Of a stretch of 64,000 nt of DNA, positions 59,089 through 64,000 are shown one piece after another (position 1 is the stretch's first letter; the number at the start of each line of letters is the position of its first letter). Source of the stretch: Shinisaurus crocodilurus. Taxonomy: Eukaryota > Chordata > Lepidosauria > Squamata > Shinisauridae. The stretch is from positions 22,094,051 through 22,158,050 of the forward strand of contig CM037880.1 in the NCBI GenBank assembly GCA_021292165.1. Reading direction: 5' to 3'. The notes beneath the pieces were generated by a model. The model saw nothing but the letters and a program-made list of their open reading frames with translations. It searched no databases and was not told the DNA's origin. Made by a program: the position numbers and the translations under genes.

Positions 59089-60236
59089 CTAAAAAGACAC
59101 ATTATGGGAAGAGTTCATTATATTTCTCTAGCAAAACAGAAATTCAAGGGAGAGGGAGAAACCCTCACTCCCCTGCTTGATTGACTTTGGAACAGAAAAC
59201 ATTTTGAAAATGTTAGTGCTACAGACTATAAAATACTGTAAATGGCAAGGCCCACATTTCAGTTACAACATCCAGTCATATACTCAATTGCAAACTTTTT
59301 GCAAGAAGGGGGGGGGGGAACTAGCCATGCCTGCAATTATCTATAATAATAAAAGAGGGTATGTGTCTGCCCATCTGTCACCACCATAACTTTAAGACCA
59401 TGAAACCAAGATGGCGGAAACTTGGCGTGCATACTAAGGGGATCCTAGGGGTGTGCGCACCTTCAGGTTCTTTTGTTTCAAAATGCATTAATTAATTTTA
59501 ATTAATTTACCGGTAAATTGGTTGATGTATGTGAAGCCTGCAGCAACATCTCCAGCCACTAGGGGCAGACTTCCCCAAACCAGAACATAGCTTTGCACTC
59601 CATACAAACTGAAGTCCAGGAAGAATAGTAGGCCGACGGACAGAATTATAGGCCTGCCCCTTCGCCACTGCTGTGAGGCAGCTCTCCTCAGTGGAATGGA
59701 GTGGACAGACCACTCCCTTAAGGGCTGCAGGGGTACACTTGGCAGGGGCCGTGCCTAGGGATGCCAGTGGCCCTGACTTCACTCGGATGGGGTGGGGGGA
59801 GAGACAATGTGTCCAGCTCTCTGACAGCTGCATAGGTTTGCCTGAAGGCTTCACTGTACCCAACTAAGGAATATTTAGTGGGCGAGGGACAGAGCTATAC
59901 GCCTGCTCCCTTTTCCCTCCTGTGGGGCAGCCCCCTCCCCACTCAGGGGAATGGAGTGGGAAGACCTCTTCCCTCAGTGGGCTATAGGGGTGTACCATGG
60001 CACAGGCCATGTCTAGGGCTCCCAGCATGCATGGCTTCACTCAGACAGGGCGGGCACAATTAGTCTAACTGACAGCTGCATAACTTTGCTCGAAGGCTTT
60101 GCAGTATCAAACGAAGGGGCTATTCCAACCCATGCACAGCTGGGTTCGTTCGCAAGTTCTTAATACAGTTACTGTAGTGCTATGAATAATTAAAAATCTG
60201 ATTAGCATAATGGATTTATAAAAGGTTAGTCTAAAG

Positions 60237-60370
60237 CAGGGCTCTCCAACCTTGGGTCCCCAGATGTTTTTGGCCTACAACTCCCAGCATGCCCCAGCCA
60301 GCATAGCTGGCTGGGGCATGCTGGGAGTTGTAGGCCAAAACATCTGGGGACCCAAGGTTGGAGAACACTG
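60237..60370. mobile_element. Near-perfect palindromic hAT MITE, 8-bp TSD
   Basis: CAGGGCTCTCCAACC and GGTTGGAGAACACTG are the ends, and the arms are complementary over almost 65 bp each, meeting at an AGCT-centred middle. The TSD gtctaaag is perfect (60229-60236 and 60371-60378). The arms are among the least diverged foldbacks in the window, which suggests a young insertion. Confidence 0.9.
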
Positions 60371-60929
60371 GTCTAAAGCAAGGGTTGGAAACGTGTGGTG
60401 TGTGGACCACATGCAGCCCTGGCCTCCCCCCAACCCCTGGTGTGGCCCCATCCCACACTGCCAAATTAGGTACCAGTAGCAAAAAAATTGGTTGTTTTTT
60501 AAAGAAAAGAACTGGCAGCTTTAGCCTACAGAGCGCTAAATGGGTCAAATCTAGCTTGTTCTGAAGCAAAATATGATCCTTTCGGCACTGCATAGCTGCC
60601 ACGGAGCTCTAAAAGAATCAAAGGAAGCTTCACATCAGCTACATTTAACCCATTTTACACCCTGTAGCGACTTACTGCTGATTTTTTTCTCAGGTGCCCT
60701 GTGGAGGGGTCCGGGTGGCAAAAATGACCCCCAGATCCGCCAAATTTGGGCAACCCCAGGTATAAAGGCTTGGCCCAGTATTGTCGACACTGACTGACAG
60801 TGTCCAGGGTTTCAGGCAGGATTCTTCCCTAGCCCTACCTTGAGGCCGGGGGTCAAACCTGGGACCTTCTGCATGCAAAGCATGTGCTCTGTCACACTGA
60901 GCTAGTGGCCCCTCCCTCCTTCACTGCTC

Positions 60930-61165
60930 ACTCCTAATTCCAGACAATTTATGAACAAGTTGAAAAGCATTGGTCCCAATACAAATCTCTGTGGGACCTC
61001 ATTCTTTACATCCCTCCACTGGAAGAATTTACCCTTTATTCCTGCTCTCTGCTTTCTGTTCTTTAACCAGTTACGGATCCATAAGAGGACCTCTCCTCAT
61101 ATTCCATGACTGATAAGTCTGATCAGGAGTCTTTCGTAAGGGACTTTGTCAGAAGCCTTAAACAT
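60930..61165 (-). pseudogene. CR1-like LINE reverse transcriptase fragment
   Basis: The - strand reads KASDKVPYERLLIRLISHGI, a stop, then GEVLLWIRNWLKNRKQRAGI and VLGPMLFNLFIN, the region of CR1-type reverse transcriptase before the catalytic motif. It has an internal stop and is truncated. Confidence 0.8.
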
Positions 61166-62224
61166 CACTAATAACAATAATCGGTGTTACATCTGCAGTA
61201 AGATGGATAATTACTGGGGTCCTTGAAGTATGTATCACCCGTCACTTTATAACTGTGTTTGTATATTACATACTTACACACCGGCTTTACACACCCATCA
61301 CAGCCATCTGTATGGCAGTTAATAGTCGCAGGCTCTCATTAAAGTTGGGTGAGGCTGCTGGGGTTGTAGGTAGTATACTCGCAATGGCTGTTTCCATTAT
61401 AGAAATCATCCCTGAAGACTGTGACTGTGGGCCATGGAGCCAGAATCCCCCACCAACCAAGCTCAAAGTAACAGCGCTGTTACTGCAAGCTGCCATCTGC
61501 ATGTCAGCAGACCGTACTGCGAAACGTAATCACGGTGCAGCCATGCCAGCTTTTTTTGTCCCATGATGTCCTTGAAAATAGCATAAGGACCGGGTAGTAC
61601 AGCCTGTACTTCACTCCATGCCCTGTCACCGATGGTCCCAATGAGCATTCTGCTTCCTAATTTGATTATATAAAAACAGCACACATTTAAAAATGTGCTA
61701 ATCTCCTCATGAGCAGCCTTGCTTAGCCGTGTGTAGCTAGAAGTCTGATGCTGCTGTGAGAATGTTTCTCGAAAATGGCCCTTCTGCTTACTCTAAACTC
61801 AGTAGCTGTCGGTGAAAGTGCAGCTGGGATTCTAATAGGTGCCTGTTCCCACCCATTTCTTACTACTGCTCACAGCCTGTTGTCACTAAAGCAGGCGGTA
61901 CAGTGCAAAAATATCTCATTTTTACAGAACAACCTGTAATTATATTCTAAGGCTGCAATCTACACTGATCAGGAAGTCGCACTGAGCTCAATGGGGTTCA
62001 ATGGAACGTACTTCTAAGTAGACATGAATAAGATTGCACTATAAAAAAGCAATCCTATGAATGAGTCAGTCAGAAGTAAGGCCCACTCCCAGGTAAGTAC
62101 ATAGGATTGCAGACTAAATCTCGATTCTTCCTCCAACCTAGCCAAGGTCAACAGTCGAACAAACGAACAAAACCCTCAAGCTATTCACAAAGTAGAGATT
62201 GTTTTGGGCAATATTTCAATCAGC

Positions 62225-62460
62225 CATTGAAAAAATAAAATTCACACATTCAATTAATGTTCATTAAGACTTTTAATGCATGTGGATCATAATTTAATTG
62301 TCTTCTCCTCTGATTTTAATTTATCATGTATTGGTACAAGGAATTTCTTGGTAGCTTCGGAAAGCTGTGAGAAAATTACATAGATTATGTTTAATTAGGA
62401 ATTGCTTTTTCTTGCAGAGTTAAAACAGGCTTTAATTGAAATAACTTAATTAAAAGGCAT
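62225..62460. promoter_or_regulatory. Candidate conserved non-coding element
   Basis: A repeat-free AT-rich stretch carries many TAATT/AATTA cores (for example ttcaattaatgttcatta, catgtggatcataattta, gtttaattaggaattg) of the type bound by homeodomain proteins. It is proposed on composition and context alone; no conservation data were available. Confidence 0.25.
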
Positions 62461-62798
62461 GCATAGCTGGCAATTCGACTCCCACACCCTTTTCCCTGCT
62501 GGAGACCTGCCTTTCCAAAGCAAAGGAAGAACCCGCCCAGCACTGTGGCTACAGCAAATCCTGCTGAAATTGACAGTATTGAGCAGCAGAGCTCCTTGGA
62601 GAAAGGGTGGGGTACAAATGTGATTACACTTCAATAATTGGTGCACAATAAGCTGCACCAGATTCTACCTACAGTGAAACTGAAAAGAAACCAAGATGAT
62701 CCAGGAGGAATTTTGAGGAAAGCCAAAGAAGCTTTAAGGTGATTAGTGGAATGTCTCAGGGGAGGGTTGCACATCTCACCCATCTACATGCCAACAAC

Positions 62799-62944
62799 CA
62801 GTGCTTTTTTTCTGGAGAAAAGGGTACCGGAACTCTTGGATTACATTTCCTCGGGAGTAGATGGCGATTAAATTGTAATGCAATTAATAGAAGAAAAGGT
62901 GCTGGAACTCAGTTCCGGTGAGTTCCACCAGAAAAAAAGCCCTG
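62799..62944. mobile_element. 146-bp hAT-type MITE, second copy
   Basis: It is nearly identical to 14,699-14,844 (the noted change is aatt/gatt near the middle). The TSD ccaacaac is perfect (62791-62798 and 62945-62952). The high identity suggests recent activity of the family. Confidence 0.92.
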
Positions 62945-64000
62945 CCAACAACCTTTGCTCCATTTCAGAGAGAGAGAAAGAGAGCACACAAACTGTATTC
63001 GTAAATATATACACCTGACAGGAACTTTGAAAGGGGAGGGGCTGGAAAAATATTTGGTGTGGTTTTGAATCCTGTAAGGAGAGGGTTAGTAAATGGACAG
63101 GTTCTCTTTCTATGCCTGGCAGGGCTCGTCACAAAAGGGGATCCAGCCACATTTCCTCATTTTAAAGCAAAGAGCACGACCTTTCCTACCCATCCTGAAG
63201 GCTCTACTCCTGTGCTTTCCATGCTTCTGGTTTAGAGCTGCAGTTCAGAAAGCCACCCCATAAATGTAGCCTGGTTTAGTACTAGCCCTGTACTAAGTTC
63301 TGCGCTGATAAAGAACACAGCTCCACGTGCTTTACATGGAGGCTGAAGCTAGCCATGGTAGCAGCAGCCCTGTTTGGGACAGAACCAAGTTTAAACAAGC
63401 ACATATAAAGTGGAAGGGATTTATTCTGATTCAAGGAAAAGAGGGGCACTTGGGTAAGAGGAACTGAATCCTCTCCCCTTCCATGGTTATTTCTCTATAG
63501 TCTGCCACTCAAACTCCTGACAGTCAACACCAACAAGAGATCCAACAACTGAAATACATACATATGATGTTTGAATAAAGGCACACTGTTCTAAATTCCC
63601 AAAACAGTAAGGGTGCAATCCTACGCATGTTTAGAGAGAGATAAGGCCTACAACTCCCAGCATGGGCATGCTGGGAGTTGCAGGCCTTTTCTCTCTCTAA
63701 ATAGGATTGCGCCTTAAGTGCATATATTTTAAAAATATATATATTCCAGTTGTTGGATTTCTTGTTGGGGCTGATTGTCTATTAGCCTTCAGACATTGTG
63801 TATTTGGATTTTATTCCATGTAAGTTACATATGACTGTAATAAAGCATATATATGACTTGTGCATAAACATTAGAGTCTAGTGGTTTAACTATATCAGTT
63901 ATGTGCTTTTCAGCACTTTTTGGTTGTCTTTCCTTGCAACCGTGCCTTCATTTTGTTTGGCCTTTTATGGTTGCCTCAGAACATCATTCTGAGGTAGTAA

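Larger units (their letters stand above)
59089..64000 (-). other. CCNY: CCNY intron (continues beyond window)
   Basis: No further exon was found. Besides the listed elements it has an old tRNA-type SINE in reverse (about 60,830-60,915), an uncharacterised stretch at 61,180-61,700, and a foldback repeat at about 63,610-63,715 with 'gtgcaatcctac' and 'taggattgcgcc' ends. Confidence 0.6.

Noticed and set aside
59100..64000. Search for the next upstream CCNY exon
   Set aside because: No - strand segment encoding the expected pre-cyclin-box sequence with splice sites was seen.

Overview
This window is vertebrate nuclear DNA, most likely from a squamate reptile (lizard or snake). The evidence is spliced genes with GT/AG introns, a dense load of CR1/L2-like LINE remnants, tRNA-headed SINEs of the reptile type, 5S-rRNA-related SINEs, and many non-autonomous hAT-type DNA transposons that still carry 8-bp target-site duplications. 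There is no operon structure. The gene order FZD8 - GJD4 - CCNY, with FZD8 opposed to the other two, matches the order I know from the human chromosome 10p11 region.

Layout. Positions 1-416 hold the 3' end of FZD8 (+ strand), followed by its 3'UTR to about 1,070. From about 5.7 to 46 kb lies an expanded connexin locus: three tandem copies of the two-exon connexin gene GJD4, all on the - strand. Copy 1 (exon 2 at 11.3-12.1 kb, exon 1 at 18.9-19.0 kb) is broken. Copy 2 (28.4-29.3 and 30.3-30.4 kb) is intact but has a short tail. Copy 3 (40.4-41.6 and 45.3-45.4 kb), next to CCNY, keeps the long ancestral-type C-terminal tail but shows two 1-nt frameshifts. Colinear non-coding blocks (5.75/21.37, 9.2/21.6, 9.6/26.0, 10.7/26.1, 17.7/29.5, 18.5/30.0 and 20.2/30.7 kb) show that copies 1 and 2 came from a segmental tandem duplication. 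Matches near 36.7, 38.7, 40.2 and 44.6 kb tie copy 3 to the same family. From about 50.5 kb to the window end is the 3' part of CCNY (cyclin Y, - strand): a long putative 3'UTR, the last three coding exons, and an upstream intron running off the window.

How the genes relate. FZD8 is a Wnt receptor. CCNY is the cyclin that recruits CDK14 to the membrane to phosphorylate LRP6, so both flanking genes act in Wnt signalling. GJD4 encodes a gap-junction channel subunit.

The most unusual content is: the GJD4 triplication, with a tail deletion shared by copies 1 and 2; hAT elements with common termini but different CpG-rich interiors, one of which reads like a captured promoter plus signal-peptide exon; and several nested or foldback insertions whose order can be read from target-site duplications and paralogous empty sites. 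All homology statements come from recognising sequence by eye; no database search was run.
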